From contig NZ_JBNNWS010000019.1 of assembly GCF_050281185.1 (NCBI RefSeq), positions 32,363 through 96,362 on the forward strand: DNA of 64,000 bases. Direction: 5' to 3'. The notes beneath the pieces were generated by a model. That model was given only the letters and a program-made list of their open reading frames with translations. It did not search any database and had not been told where the DNA came from. Made by a program: the position numbers and the translations under genes. Below are positions 52,600-61,456 of the stretch, piece by piece. Origin of the DNA: Heyndrickxia sp050281185. GTDB taxonomy: Bacteria > Bacillota > Bacilli > Bacillales > Bacillaceae_C. Position 1 is the stretch's first letter. The number at the start of each line of letters is the position of its first letter.

Positions 52600-52836
52600 T
52601 CATGATGTGAAAAATTTACGTGCTTTTTCCAAATACTCAGCATCTTCATCAAGTAATTCTTCCTCATGAAAGATTGCGTCTACAGGACACACAGCTTGAC
52701 AAGCACCACAATCGATACAAATATCTGGATCGATGTAAAATTGATCTTTACCTTCAGCGATACAATCTACAGGGCAAACTTCCATACATTCAGCTGCCTT
52801 TTCCCCTTGACAAGGAAATGTAATAACATAAGCCAT
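52600..52836 (-). CDS. fer: Ferredoxin, Bacillus type
   Basis: 78 residues. Cysteine arrangement AECMEVCPVDCIAEGKD in the first half and DICIDCGACQAVCPVDAIF in the second; the second half supplies the complete CxxCxxCxxxCP cluster motif, giving a [4Fe-4S] low-potential electron carrier. The acidic C-terminus (EEELLDEDAEYLEKA) is typical of Bacillus Fer. On the minus strand AAGGTGGTC precedes the ATG. In B. subtilis fer lies next to ypbB and recQ, which are not here. Confidence 0.94.
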   Translation of the reverse strand: MAYVITFPCQGEKAAECMEVCPVDCIAEGKDQFYIDPDICIDCGACQAVCPVDAIFHEEELLDEDAEYLEKARKFFTS

Positions 52837-53233
52837 TTGAAACAGACCACCTTTACATGTTCTATGTGAACGGAATATTCACTTCTTTTTTTCTGAAGAA
52901 TCATACTTCCATTCCAATTTATATACTCATTCTATATTTTATCATATAATATAAACAATTATTTTATTTATATTTTAATGATTTTTGCATAAAAACAACT
53001 TGATTTGTAAGTCCGTTAATCCTTTGAATAACTTCATCATCAATAATCTCGTTGCTCGAATTAAAAGGGTCATCATGAACATAATAGTGATGCTGCATAT
53101 TATCGATTATGCGAAGCTTTCCTAAAATGAACAGTTTTTATATATTTTTGTATAAAATGTTGTTATAATAAATATATCAAACTGAATTACTTCGTTCAAC
53201 GAAAAAGTTTGTCCAAATACGGAGGTGAGAACG
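52837..53233. other. Intergenic region between fer and the SufR-like regulator
   Basis: About 400 bases, AT-rich, with a small uncertain minus-strand frame (52964-53098). A TATAATAAAT near 53163 is a possible -10 for the regulator gene. Confidence 0.5.
52964..53098 (-). CDS. Possible small protein of unknown function
   Basis: A 44-codon frame beginning MQHHYYVHDDPFN and containing EIIDDEVIQRINGLTNQVVF. The composition is protein-like and the frame stays open upstream, but the only Shine-Dalgarno-like sequence (AGGAAAG) lies about 16 bases before the ATG. It could be real or a remnant. Confidence 0.35.
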   Translation of the reverse strand: MQHHYYVHDDPFNSSNEIIDDEVIQRINGLTNQVVFMQKSLKYK

Positions 53234-53866
53234 TTGAAAAAAATATCCTCTACGAAAGATGAAATTCTTTATTTATTAAAAAGATATAAGAAATTAAGTG
53301 TGGTCGATTTAGAATCACATCTTGAAATAACTGGGATGGCTGTACGGCGCCATTTAAATAATTTAGAAAATGATCGGCTGATTCATTCAGAAACGATTCG
53401 TAAAAATATGGGAAGGCCTGTACAGGTTTATTCTCTGACAAAAGATGGGGAAGGACTATTCCCAAAAAGTTATTCCAATATAACGGTTGAGTTCCTCGAA
53501 GATATTGAGAAAATCAATGGCATGGAAATGATTGATGTTTTATTTCAAAACCGTGAAACACGTTTAGAAAATAAATATAAAGATCGAATTGGTCATTTGA
53601 ATTTAAAAGATCGAGTAGCCGAGCTCACTGAGATTCAAAATGAAAATGGGTACATGGTCGAGTGGGATGAAAAGGATGATGGAACCTTTGAAATAATTGA
53701 GTACAATTGTCCTATATTTGAAGTGGCTAGAAAATATCCGAAGGCATGTTCATGCGAGCATTCCCTCTTTCAAAAGGTATTAAAAACAAGTGATATTGAA
53801 CAAGTGTGCTGTATGTCCAAAGGCGGAGATCATTGTAAATATGTAATAAAAGAAAAAAATATGTAA
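53234..53866 (+). CDS. SufR-like winged-helix regulator with C-terminal cysteines
   Basis: 210 residues from the TTG at 53234, placed six bases after GGAGGTG. An N-terminal DeoR/ArsR-type HTH (VVDLESHLEITGMAVRRHLN) is followed by an alpha-beta region and a cysteine-rich end: NCPIFEVARKYPKACSCEHS and VCCMSKGGDHCKYVI. The C-x12-C spacing and final Cys are like those that bind an Fe-S cluster in SufR. It is divergent from the ferredoxin gene. Role as an iron-sulfur or redox sensor is inferred. Confidence 0.75.
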   Translation: MKKISSTKDEILYLLKRYKKLSVVDLESHLEITGMAVRRHLNNLENDRLIHSETIRKNMGRPVQVYSLTKDGEGLFPKSYSNITVEFLEDIEKINGMEMIDVLFQNRETRLENKYKDRIGHLNLKDRVAELTEIQNENGYMVEWDEKDDGTFEIIEYNCPIFEVARKYPKACSCEHSLFQKVLKTSDIEQVCCMSKGGDHCKYVIKEKNM

Positions 53867-53897
53867 AAAAACACATCTAATTAGGATGTGTTTTTTT
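53865..53897. terminator. Bidirectional terminator between the regulator and phoR
   Basis: AAAAAAACACATC pairs perfectly with GATGTGTTTTTTT around TAATTAG. It overlaps the stop codon of the regulator and serves both converging genes. Confidence 0.92.
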
Positions 53898-53901
53898 ACT
53901 A

Positions 53902-55671
53902 TTATTGTTTTTTCGGTAAGGTAATCGTAAACTGAGTTCCCTTTCCCTCAACACTTTCTACTTTTATAGAGCCGTAATGAGATTCCACAAGATGTTTCAC
54001 AATCGCTAAGCCGAGTCCAGTTCCACCGGAGTTCCGTGATCGTGCCTTGTCTATCCGGTAAAAACGTTCAAAGATTCTAGGTAAATCCTGTTTCGAAATC
54101 CCTATCCCTGTATCTTTTACAATTAAATCTATTTCCTCTTCTTTTTCTACTATATTAATCTCAATAGATCCTTTTTCTGGAGTATAGGTGACTGCATTGG
54201 CAACAAGATTTAGGATAATTTGCTGCAGACGATCTCTTTCAGCTTCAATGAAAATTGCTTTATTTTCAGGAAGATGAATATGTAATTGTTTTTTATTAAT
54301 TTGTTCTTGAATGGTGTCTACCGTTTCGTAAATAACCTCAATCACATTCAAAGGTTCTGGATGAAACGGAAGCTGATGCTGTTCAATTTTTGATAAATGA
54401 AGTATGTCACTAATCAATCGATGAAGGCGTTCACTTTCATCATGAATGATCGTAAGAAATGATTTCGTCAGCTCGGGATCATTCATCGCACCATCTAATA
54501 ATGTTTCGGCAAAACCCTTAAGTGAAGTAACTGGGGTTTTTAGTTCATGAGAAACATTTGCGACAAATTCACTCCTCATTTTTTCCAGCCTGCGAATCTC
54601 TGTAATATCATGAAGAACGGTAATAATGCCTTTTATCTCCCCATTTACACCGACATATGGTGCAAGATGAGCGTCAAGTACGCGTTCGTTTGGAAAATAC
54701 ATATGAACTTCCTCATGAAGAGGGATGTTTTCCTTTAATGATCGATCGATTAATTGACTAAGACCAAAGTTTTTTCCAGCTTCAATATGAAGCTTACCTG
54801 TTAATTGTTCAGCATTTGTTCCGATGATTCTCTCCATTGCGGGGTTGACTAACATGATCCGGCCTGCTGGATTAATCAACATAACTCCGCTTACCATATT
54901 GGCTAAAACCCCAGTCAACATTTGTTGATTTTCTCTAATTTCTTCCATTTGACGCTGCAAGCTTTTCGCAAGTTTATTTATAGCATTAGCCAGCTGTTCA
55001 AGCTCTCCATTCGTTTTTGCTCTTACTCTGCTGCTATAATCCTTTTCGGTTAATCGCCTTGCTACTTGGATAATATCTTCTATAGGTCTAGTAATTCCTT
55101 TGGCAAGCCTAATCCCAATAATGCTTGAAAGAATCAAGGTGACACCCATAGCTAATCCGAGACTTAACCATAGTTTATTGATCGCCTGATCGATATTTTG
55201 CAATGTAAATGCAACCCTTATCACTCCAATCACATGATTATTTTCTTTAATTGGAGTGGCAACATACATCATATTATAGCCTAGGGTTTTACTGTAACGA
55301 ATGGATTCTGCACTATTTTTGTGATTCTTAATTACCCCTTTAAATTCTGGTCGATTCGCATGGTTTTCCATGTTTTCAGGTTTATTTTCTGAATCTGCAA
55401 GCACCTTTCCATTCATATCAATTATCGTAATTCTAGGCTGGTTTTCAGCATAAAAGCTTTGCACTTTATCTTGTAATGATGGAGAGTTCCTTTTAATTTC
55501 ATTCGTATTAATAAATTCAGTTACAATATTCGCGTCTTGAAATAATTGATTTCTTGTCATATCCATATATGTATTTTTCATTATATCTGCTATAAAAAAA
55601 CCAATTGCTAATAAAACAAAAAACAATAAAATTAAAAACCGAAATGAAATTTTCAGCCAAAGTTTATTCAT
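53902..55671 (-). CDS. phoR: Phosphate-responsive sensor histidine kinase PhoR
   Basis: 589 residues. Membrane segments at about 9-30 and 168-190 flank an external domain; then HAMP (about 190-240), PAS (about 245-345), HisKA with phospho-acceptor His in ANVSHELKTPVTSLKG, and HATPase with NLVANAVTYTP and NSGGTGLGLAIVKHLV. Length and layout match B. subtilis PhoR (579 residues). The ATG overlaps the end of phoP by eight bases. Its partner and target (pstS) are adjacent. In B. subtilis PhoR senses wall teichoic acid precursors through its PAS domain. Confidence 0.93.
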   Translation of the reverse strand: MNKLWLKISFRFLILLFFVLLAIGFFIADIMKNTYMDMTRNQLFQDANIVTEFINTNEIKRNSPSLQDKVQSFYAENQPRITIIDMNGKVLADSENKPENMENHANRPEFKGVIKNHKNSAESIRYSKTLGYNMMYVATPIKENNHVIGVIRVAFTLQNIDQAINKLWLSLGLAMGVTLILSSIIGIRLAKGITRPIEDIIQVARRLTEKDYSSRVRAKTNGELEQLANAINKLAKSLQRQMEEIRENQQMLTGVLANMVSGVMLINPAGRIMLVNPAMERIIGTNAEQLTGKLHIEAGKNFGLSQLIDRSLKENIPLHEEVHMYFPNERVLDAHLAPYVGVNGEIKGIITVLHDITEIRRLEKMRSEFVANVSHELKTPVTSLKGFAETLLDGAMNDPELTKSFLTIIHDESERLHRLISDILHLSKIEQHQLPFHPEPLNVIEVIYETVDTIQEQINKKQLHIHLPENKAIFIEAERDRLQQIILNLVANAVTYTPEKGSIEINIVEKEEEIDLIVKDTGIGISKQDLPRIFERFYRIDKARSRNSGGTGLGLAIVKHLVESHYGSIKVESVEGKGTQFTITLPKKQ

Positions 55672-56368
55672 TTCTAGGTCCTTCCATTTTATATCCGAAT
55701 CCTCTTATTGTTTTAATGTACATTGGCTGTTTCGTATCTTCTTCAATTTTTTCACGTAAATGACTGATATGGACATCAACAATTCTCGTATCACCAGCAT
55801 AATCATAGTTCCAAACCGAGTCTAGAAGCTGATCACGACTTAAAACTTTTCCACGATGATTTGATAAGAAGAGTAATAGCTCGAATTCTTTTGGTGTAAG
55901 CTCTAGCTTTTCGTTTTTAAAATAGGCTTCGAATTGATCAGGATAAACCTTTAAATACCCAATTGTGATAGTTGAATTTTCTTTATTTCCTGTCTCTTCA
56001 AACGTGGTTATCCTACGCAAAATTGCTTTTACCCTTGCGACTACCTCTCGCGGACTAAAAGGTTTCGTCAAATAATCATCTGCTCCAAGTTCAAGTCCTA
56101 ATATTTTGTCAAATTCATCACTTTTTGCGGTTAACATTAAAATAGGTGTTTTTATTTTTTCCTGACGAAGTCTTTTGCAAATTTCCATTCCATCCATTCC
56201 AGGTAACATTAAATCTAAAATGATTAATTCCGGATTTTCAGATAATACTAATTCAAAGCCTTCTGCCCCATTAGATGCTGTAATGACAGAATAACCTGCT
56301 TGTTCCAGGTTGAATTTTAACAATGTTACGATTGAAGGTTCGTCATCAACTACTAATACTTTATTCAT
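55664..56368 (-). CDS. phoP: Phosphate response regulator PhoP
   Basis: 234 residues. Receiver domain with KVLVVDDEPSIVTLL, phospho-acceptor Asp in ELIILDLMLPGMDG and Lys in DDYLTKPFSPREV; OmpR-type winged helix with LELTPKEFELLLFLSNHRG and YAGDTRIVDVHISHLREKI. It binds TTAACA-type direct repeats. It is divergent from pstS across 361 bases that contain such repeats. Confidence 0.95.
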   Translation of the reverse strand: MNKVLVVDDEPSIVTLLKFNLEQAGYSVITASNGAEGFELVLSENPELIILDLMLPGMDGMEICKRLRQEKIKTPILMLTAKSDEFDKILGLELGADDYLTKPFSPREVVARVKAILRRITTFEETGNKENSTITIGYLKVYPDQFEAYFKNEKLELTPKEFELLLFLSNHRGKVLSRDQLLDSVWNYDYAGDTRIVDVHISHLREKIEEDTKQPMYIKTIRGFGYKMEGPRNE

Positions 56369-56729
56369 TATAAAGGCTCCCTTCCAAGTCCAACCTATTT
56401 TTCTTTATCATACATGGTAGGTGTTTTTATGTCACCATAGAAATATTTTCAAAAAGTTTTCAATTAAGAATAGAGTCTTTTTACCTAAATCGGAACGAGT
56501 GACAAAAGGATTGATTATAGTATTTTTCTTTTAATAAGCTCTTATTAAAACATATTGTTGTTTTTAATAAAAACGTCAAACCTAGATAAGTTAGGCGTCG
56601 GGTTAATTGAGTTTATATTCTGAATTCCACCTTTACAATATCTTAACATTTCATTAACACTCGCTTAATACCCTCGTATTATCTTAGTCTTGTAAGAAAA
56701 ATTACCTAAAAAATCTAGGGGGCACAAGA
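56369..56729. other. phoP-pstS intergenic region
   Basis: It contains the Pho box and -10 of pstS (56632-56682). The rest may hold the phoPR promoters. No gene seen. Confidence 0.7.
56632..56682 (+). promoter_or_regulatory. Pho box and -10 of the pst operon
   Basis: TTTACA (56632), TTAACA (56643), TTAACA (56654) and TTAATA (56665) are four six-base repeats separated by exactly five bases each, the full PhoP-activation box. TATTAT at 56677-56682 is the -10; the repeats take the place of a -35. It predicts induction of pst in phosphate starvation. Confidence 0.93.
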
Positions 56730-57644
56730 ATGAAAAAAAGAGTCGTAGCTTTATTTAGTATGTTACTAGTGTTTGCGATTGTCGCAGCAGGATGTGGAAG
56801 TAGTAAAGGAACAGACTCAAAAACAAACGCCGATGGCGGAAACGATAAAACAACAGAAACAGCAAAAGGATCAATTACTGCTGTTGGATCAACTGCATTA
56901 CAACCATTGGTTGATGAAGCAGCAAATGAATATATGAGCAATAATCAAGGTACAACGATTAATGTACAAGGTGGCGGAAGTGGTACAGGGCTTAGCCAAG
57001 TTAGCGAAGGTGCAGTTGACATTGGTAACTCTGATATTTTCGCTGAAGAAAAAGATGGCATTGACTCAAGTAAAATCGTAGACCATAAGGTTGCCGTTGT
57101 AGGAATGGGACCTGTTGTAAATAAAGAAGTTGGCGTTGATAATATTACAAAAGAACAACTAATCGGTATTTTTACAGGAAAAATTAAAAACTGGAAAGAT
57201 GTTGGCGGTAAAGATGAAAAGATCGTTGTCATCAATCGTGCAGCGGGATCAGGAACAAGAGCAATCTTTGAAAAATTAGCACTTGATGGAGCAACTCCAG
57301 TACAAGCACAAGAACAAGATTCTTCTGGTACTGTTCAAAAAATTGTTAGTGAAACTCCAGGAGCAATTAGTTATCTAGCATTCTCTTATTTCAATAGTAA
57401 TATTACTGCATTAAAAGTAGACGGTATTGAGCCAACTCAAGCGACTGTTGAAACAAATGATTGGAAAATCTGGGCTTATGAGCATATGTACACAAATGGT
57501 GAGCCTACAGGTTTAACAAAAGATTTCATTGATTACATTTTAAGTCCTGATGTTCAATCTACATTAATTACTAAACTTGGTTATATCCCAATGACTGGTA
57601 TGAAAGTAGAACGTGATGCTTCAGGAAAAGTAACGAATAAATAA
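56730..57644 (+). CDS. pstS: Phosphate-binding lipoprotein PstS
   Basis: 304 residues. Lipoprotein signal with lipobox VAAGC (Cys22), an Asp/Thr-rich linker, then the binding domain: AVGSTALQPLVDEAA, QGGGSGTGLSQVSEGAVDIG and NRAAGSGTRAIFE, the conserved phosphate-contacting loops. It delivers phosphate to PstCA. AGGGGGCAC precedes the ATG. Hairpins after the gene separate it from pstC and probably raise its expression above that of the other subunits. Confidence 0.96.
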   Translation: MKKRVVALFSMLLVFAIVAAGCGSSKGTDSKTNADGGNDKTTETAKGSITAVGSTALQPLVDEAANEYMSNNQGTTINVQGGGSGTGLSQVSEGAVDIGNSDIFAEEKDGIDSSKIVDHKVAVVGMGPVVNKEVGVDNITKEQLIGIFTGKIKNWKDVGGKDEKIVVINRAAGSGTRAIFEKLALDGATPVQAQEQDSSGTVQKIVSETPGAISYLAFSYFNSNITALKVDGIEPTQATVETNDWKIWAYEHMYTNGEPTGLTKDFIDYILSPDVQSTLITKLGYIPMTGMKVERDASGKVTNK

Positions 57645-57663
57645 GTAAAAAAATATTGAAAAT

Positions 57664-57703
57664 GAAACTTCCATTTAGAAGCATAGCTATGAATGGAAGT
57701 TTC
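57664..57703 (+). terminator. Stem-loop 1 between pstS and pstC
   Basis: GAAACTTCCATT at 57664-57675 pairs perfectly with AATGGAAGTTTC at 57692-57703. There is almost no T run, so it fits an mRNA-stabilising or partial termination structure. Confidence 0.75.
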
Positions 57704-57765
57704 GTTAATTGTAAAAAGGTGAATTTTTAAAGGGTGAAGTAGAATTATTGTTTTTTAAAATGACT

Positions 57766-57792
57766 AGTGCAAGTAACTTGCACTTTTCTTTT
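57766..57792 (+). terminator. Stem-loop 2 between pstS and pstC
   Basis: AGTGCAAG, loop TAA, CTTGCACT, then TTTCTTTT. It looks like a leaky terminator placed just before the pstC ribosome binding site. Confidence 0.7.
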
Positions 57793-57829
57793 GAAAGGGG
57801 AAAGTATCTTGGAATTAAAGGATATTAAG

Positions 57830-58738
57830 ATGACAGAAAAGCAATGGAATTCATCAACGAAGATCTGGACGGAAAAAAGAGGGCGAATCATTACATTAGC
57901 CTCTGTATCCATCATGATTATTATTGCAGTTTCCATTCTTTATTTTGTTGCATCAAAGGGTTTCAGTACTTTTACTGTTAATAAAGCGAGTATCTTGGAC
58001 TTCTTTACCGGAAAGCTGTGGAAACCTGGAACCTTAGATGAATTAGGAAGGCCAATTGTTGGCGCATTACCACTTATTTTCGGTTCTTTTGCAGTTACAC
58101 TATTAGCAGCTGTTATTTGTGCACCGATAGCAATAGGAGCAGCAATTTTTATGACAGAAATCTCTCCGAAATTCGGTAAAAAATTTCTGCAGCCAATTAT
58201 TGAACTGCTTGTTGGTATTCCATCGGTAGTATATGGCTTTATCGGACTAAGTGTCGTCGTTCCATTCCTACGTGAAAACATTGGGGGAAGCGGATTTGGA
58301 ATTTTGGCAGGGACAATTGTTTTGATGGTCATGATTTTACCAACGATAACAAGTCTTTCTGTGGATGCAATTGAGGCAGTTCCAATGCAAATTAGGGAGG
58401 CGTCACTAGCGTTAGGGGCAACCCGCTGGCAAACAATATATCGTGTTGTTCTAAAAACTTCCTTACCTGGGCTGTTAACAGCGATTGTCTTTGGGATGGC
58501 TCGTGCCTTTGGTGAAGCATTGGCTGTACAGATGGTAATAGGGAACTCGACAGTGATTCCACATTCATTGGTAGAACCTGCTTCAACATTGACGAGTATC
58601 TTAACAATGGGAATGGGGTATACGGTCATGGGTCATGCTGAAAACAATGCCTTATGGTCATTAGCATTAGTACTATTACTCATGTCACTTGTCTTTATTC
58701 TTATTATTCGTATCCTTGGTCGTAGGAGGATTTACTAA
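57830..58738 (+). CDS. pstC: Phosphate ABC transporter permease PstC
   Basis: About 302 residues with six membrane segments and the permease EAA-type loop IREASLALGATRWQTIYRVV. IIELLVGIPSVVYGFIGLS and MARAFGEALAVQMVIG are typical. I chose ATG 57830, preceded by AAAGGA; a TTG at 57809 after AAGGGG is an equally possible start, adding seven residues. The stop overlaps the start of pstA by one base. Confidence 0.94.
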   Translation: MTEKQWNSSTKIWTEKRGRIITLASVSIMIIIAVSILYFVASKGFSTFTVNKASILDFFTGKLWKPGTLDELGRPIVGALPLIFGSFAVTLLAAVICAPIAIGAAIFMTEISPKFGKKFLQPIIELLVGIPSVVYGFIGLSVVVPFLRENIGGSGFGILAGTIVLMVMILPTITSLSVDAIEAVPMQIREASLALGATRWQTIYRVVLKTSLPGLLTAIVFGMARAFGEALAVQMVIGNSTVIPHSLVEPASTLTSILTMGMGYTVMGHAENNALWSLALVLLLMSLVFILIIRILGRRRIY

Positions 58739-59622
58739 TGAACGCAAAACTAGCAGACCGCATAGCTACAATAGTATTTTATGCTATTGCAGGATTGATC
58801 GTTTTATTATTAGCTGCCCTATTTGGTTATATTCTCGTAAACGGTGTATCAAATATTAGCTGGAACTTTATCACTTCTCCACCGAAATCGTTCCAAGCGG
58901 GTGGCGGAATAGGACCCCAGCTATTTAACTCCTTTTATTTACTGATTTTAACTATGATTATTAGTATTCCACTATCATTAGGCGCAGGTATTTATATGTC
59001 AGAGTATGCTAAGAAGAATATTTTCACAGATATTCTCCGTACAGTAATTGAAGTTTTATCATCTTTACCATCGATAGTCGTAGGTTTGTTCGGATTTTTA
59101 TTTTTCGTCATCTATATGGGATGGGGATTCTCAATATTAACGGGGGCATTAGTCCTAACCATTTTTAACCTCCCGCTAATGGTTCGTGTCGTAGAAACAT
59201 CACTCCAAGGTGTAGCTAACGCACAAAGGGAAGCGGGATTAGCTCTAGGTATTTCAAAATGGGAAACAATCAAGAAGATATTGGTCCCTGCGGCTATTCC
59301 TGGGATTGTAACTGGAATTATACTCGCGTCAGGCAGAGTGTTTGGTGAAGCAGCTGCTTTAATTTATACGGCAGGTATGAGTACGCCAAATCTAGATTTT
59401 TCTAATTGGAATCCATTCAGTCCTTCGTCACCGCTTAATCCGATGAGACCTGCTGAAACACTTGCCGTTCATATCTGGAAAATAAATTCAGAAGGACTTA
59501 TGCCAGACGTCAAAGAGGTTTCTAGTGGAACATCAGCATTACTGATTATTTTAATCTTAATATTTAATCTTAGTGCGCGTTGGATTGGAAAACTCATCTA
59601 TAAACGAATGACATCTTCTTAA
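58738..59622 (+). CDS. pstA: Phosphate ABC transporter permease PstA
   Basis: 294 residues with six membrane segments. VLSSLPSIVVGLFGFLFFV and the cytoplasmic loop AQREAGLALGISKWETIKKI match PstA. It pairs with PstC to form the channel. The start overlaps the pstC stop (TAATG), with GTAGGAGG upstream. Confidence 0.95.
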   Translation: MNAKLADRIATIVFYAIAGLIVLLLAALFGYILVNGVSNISWNFITSPPKSFQAGGGIGPQLFNSFYLLILTMIISIPLSLGAGIYMSEYAKKNIFTDILRTVIEVLSSLPSIVVGLFGFLFFVIYMGWGFSILTGALVLTIFNLPLMVRVVETSLQGVANAQREAGLALGISKWETIKKILVPAAIPGIVTGIILASGRVFGEAAALIYTAGMSTPNLDFSNWNPFSPSSPLNPMRPAETLAVHIWKINSEGLMPDVKEVSSGTSALLIILILIFNLSARWIGKLIYKRMTSS

Positions 59623-59647
59623 ACTCAGGAACTAAGGAGCGGAGAGA

Positions 59648-60484
59648 ATGGAAGCTATAATGGAAAAAAAACAGGAGAAAGTTGCCGTTACACTTGCCAG
59701 TCGAAATCATAAAGATTTGGGGAATATGCAAGTAAAGGCCATAGAAACAAAGAATTTAAATGTTTATTATGGTAGTCATTTAGCGTTGAAAAATGTTTCT
59801 ATGCCCATCTATAAAAATCAAGTGACCGCATTTATTGGTCCTTCTGGCTGTGGGAAATCTACTTATTTACGAAGCTTAAATCGAATGAATGATGAAATAC
59901 AAGGATGCCGTGTTGAAGGAAACATTTTATATAAGGATTTCGATATTAATCAATCTGGTGTTAATGTTTTTGAAATTCGAAAGAATATTGGGATGGTATT
60001 TCAACGACCTAATCCGTTTGCAAAATCCATTTTTGACAATGTTGCCTTTGGTCCGAGACAGCATGGAGAGAAAAATAAAAAGGTGCTTCAAGACATTGTA
60101 GAAAAGAGCTTAAGAAAAGCAGCTTTATGGGATGAAGTAAAGGATCGATTGAATAAATCAGCATTAGCACTTTCTGGTGGACAGCAGCAGCGTCTTTGTA
60201 TTGCTAGAGCGATTGCAATGGAGCCTGATGTTCTCTTGCTTGATGAGCCGGCATCTGCCTTAGACCCTATTTCAACAAGTAAAATTGAAGAACTTATTAT
60301 TGAACTGAAAAAGGATTTTACTGTTGTCATTGTTACCCACAACATGCAGCAAGCAGCTCGAATATCTGATTATACTGCATTTTTCTACATGGGTGATTTG
60401 ATTGAATACAATCAAACAAGTGATATTTTTACTAATCCCCAGAAAAAGCAAACAGAAGATTATGTGTCAGGTAATTTCGGATAG
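59648..60484 (+). CDS. pstB: Phosphate ABC transporter ATPase PstB, first copy
   Basis: 278 residues. Walker A IGPSGCGKSTYLRSLNRMND, Q-loop VFQRPNPF, signature LSGGQQQRLCIARAIA and Walker B LLLDEPASALDPI are intact. It powers PstCA. It has a longer N-terminus than the second copy (about 12 more residues). AAGGAG precedes the ATG. Two PstB paralogues in one operon are usual in Bacillus. Confidence 0.95.
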   Translation: MEAIMEKKQEKVAVTLASRNHKDLGNMQVKAIETKNLNVYYGSHLALKNVSMPIYKNQVTAFIGPSGCGKSTYLRSLNRMNDEIQGCRVEGNILYKDFDINQSGVNVFEIRKNIGMVFQRPNPFAKSIFDNVAFGPRQHGEKNKKVLQDIVEKSLRKAALWDEVKDRLNKSALALSGGQQQRLCIARAIAMEPDVLLLDEPASALDPISTSKIEELIIELKKDFTVVIVTHNMQQAARISDYTAFFYMGDLIEYNQTSDIFTNPQKKQTEDYVSGNFG

Positions 60485-60595
60485 GCATTGTTGTTGGGGA
60501 TAATTAATAAAAGTTCTGTGGGACTTTAGAGAGAATTCTACCACAGGAGCTTAAAACAACAAGCCTTTGGATAAAAAATTGTATGGAGTAGGTGA

Positions 60596-61387
60596 ATGGA
60601 TTTGGCCATCTCATTAGAACAACGAGAAGCGACGAAAACAATCATTCGTAGCCAGGCATTAAATGTATATTATGATCAATTTCAAGCATTAAAAGATATA
60701 AATATAGATATGAAGAAAAATACAGTAACTGCACTTATTGGTCCTTCAGGGTGTGGGAAATCGACATTCTTACGAACATTGAATCGTATGAATGATCTAG
60801 TTCCAGGATTTCGAGTAGAGGGAAACCTATATTACAACAATGAAGAAATGTACAGTTCGAAAATTGATGTAGTAGAGCTTCGTAAGCAAGTAGGAATGGT
60901 CTTTCAAAGACCGAATCCTTTTCCGATGTCAATTTATGATAATGTAGCATATGGTCTTCGGATTCATGGGGTAAAGAAAAAAAATGTTATAGATGAAATC
61001 GTAGAAAAAAGCTTACGCCAAGCTGCTTTGTGGGATGAAGTGAAAGATCGATTACACACATCTGCGATGGGGCTTTCTGGCGGACAGCAGCAAAGGCTTG
61101 TCATTGCAAGAGTTCTTGCAGTTCAACCAGATGTTATTTTAATGGATGAACCAGCCTCTGCGCTTGATCCAATTTCAACGTCTAAAATTGAAGAGTTAAT
61201 TTTAGAGTTAAAAGAACAATACACAATTATTATTGTTACACACAGCATGTCACAGGCAGCTCGTGTATCAGATGAAACAGCATTTTTCTTAAATGGAGAA
61301 ATTATTGAATTTGACCAAACCCATTCAATATTTACTAATCCGAAAAGAAAACAAACAGAAGATTATATTTCAGGCAGATTTGGATAA
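60596..61387 (+). CDS. pstB: Phosphate ABC transporter ATPase PstB, second copy
   Basis: 263 residues with intact Walker A IGPSGCGKSTFLRTLNRMND, signature LSGGQQQRLVIARVLA and Walker B ILMDEPASALDPI. It is strongly similar to the first copy throughout (for example KSLRQAALWDEVKDRLHTSA). GGAGTAGGTG precedes the ATG. Probably an alternative or heteromeric ATPase of the same transporter. Confidence 0.94.
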   Translation: MDLAISLEQREATKTIIRSQALNVYYDQFQALKDINIDMKKNTVTALIGPSGCGKSTFLRTLNRMNDLVPGFRVEGNLYYNNEEMYSSKIDVVELRKQVGMVFQRPNPFPMSIYDNVAYGLRIHGVKKKNVIDEIVEKSLRQAALWDEVKDRLHTSAMGLSGGQQQRLVIARVLAVQPDVILMDEPASALDPISTSKIEELILELKEQYTIIIVTHSMSQAARVSDETAFFLNGEIIEFDQTHSIFTNPKRKQTEDYISGRFG

Positions 61388-61456
61388 GAAACTTTGATTG
61401 GTTACGGGTAGCATTACTTTCAAATAATAGTCGAGTTTTTAAAGGGGGATTTTAGG

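Noticed and set aside
57940..58629. 229-codon antisense frame over pstC
   Set aside because: Composition is that of a shadow of a conserved membrane protein gene; no start signal.
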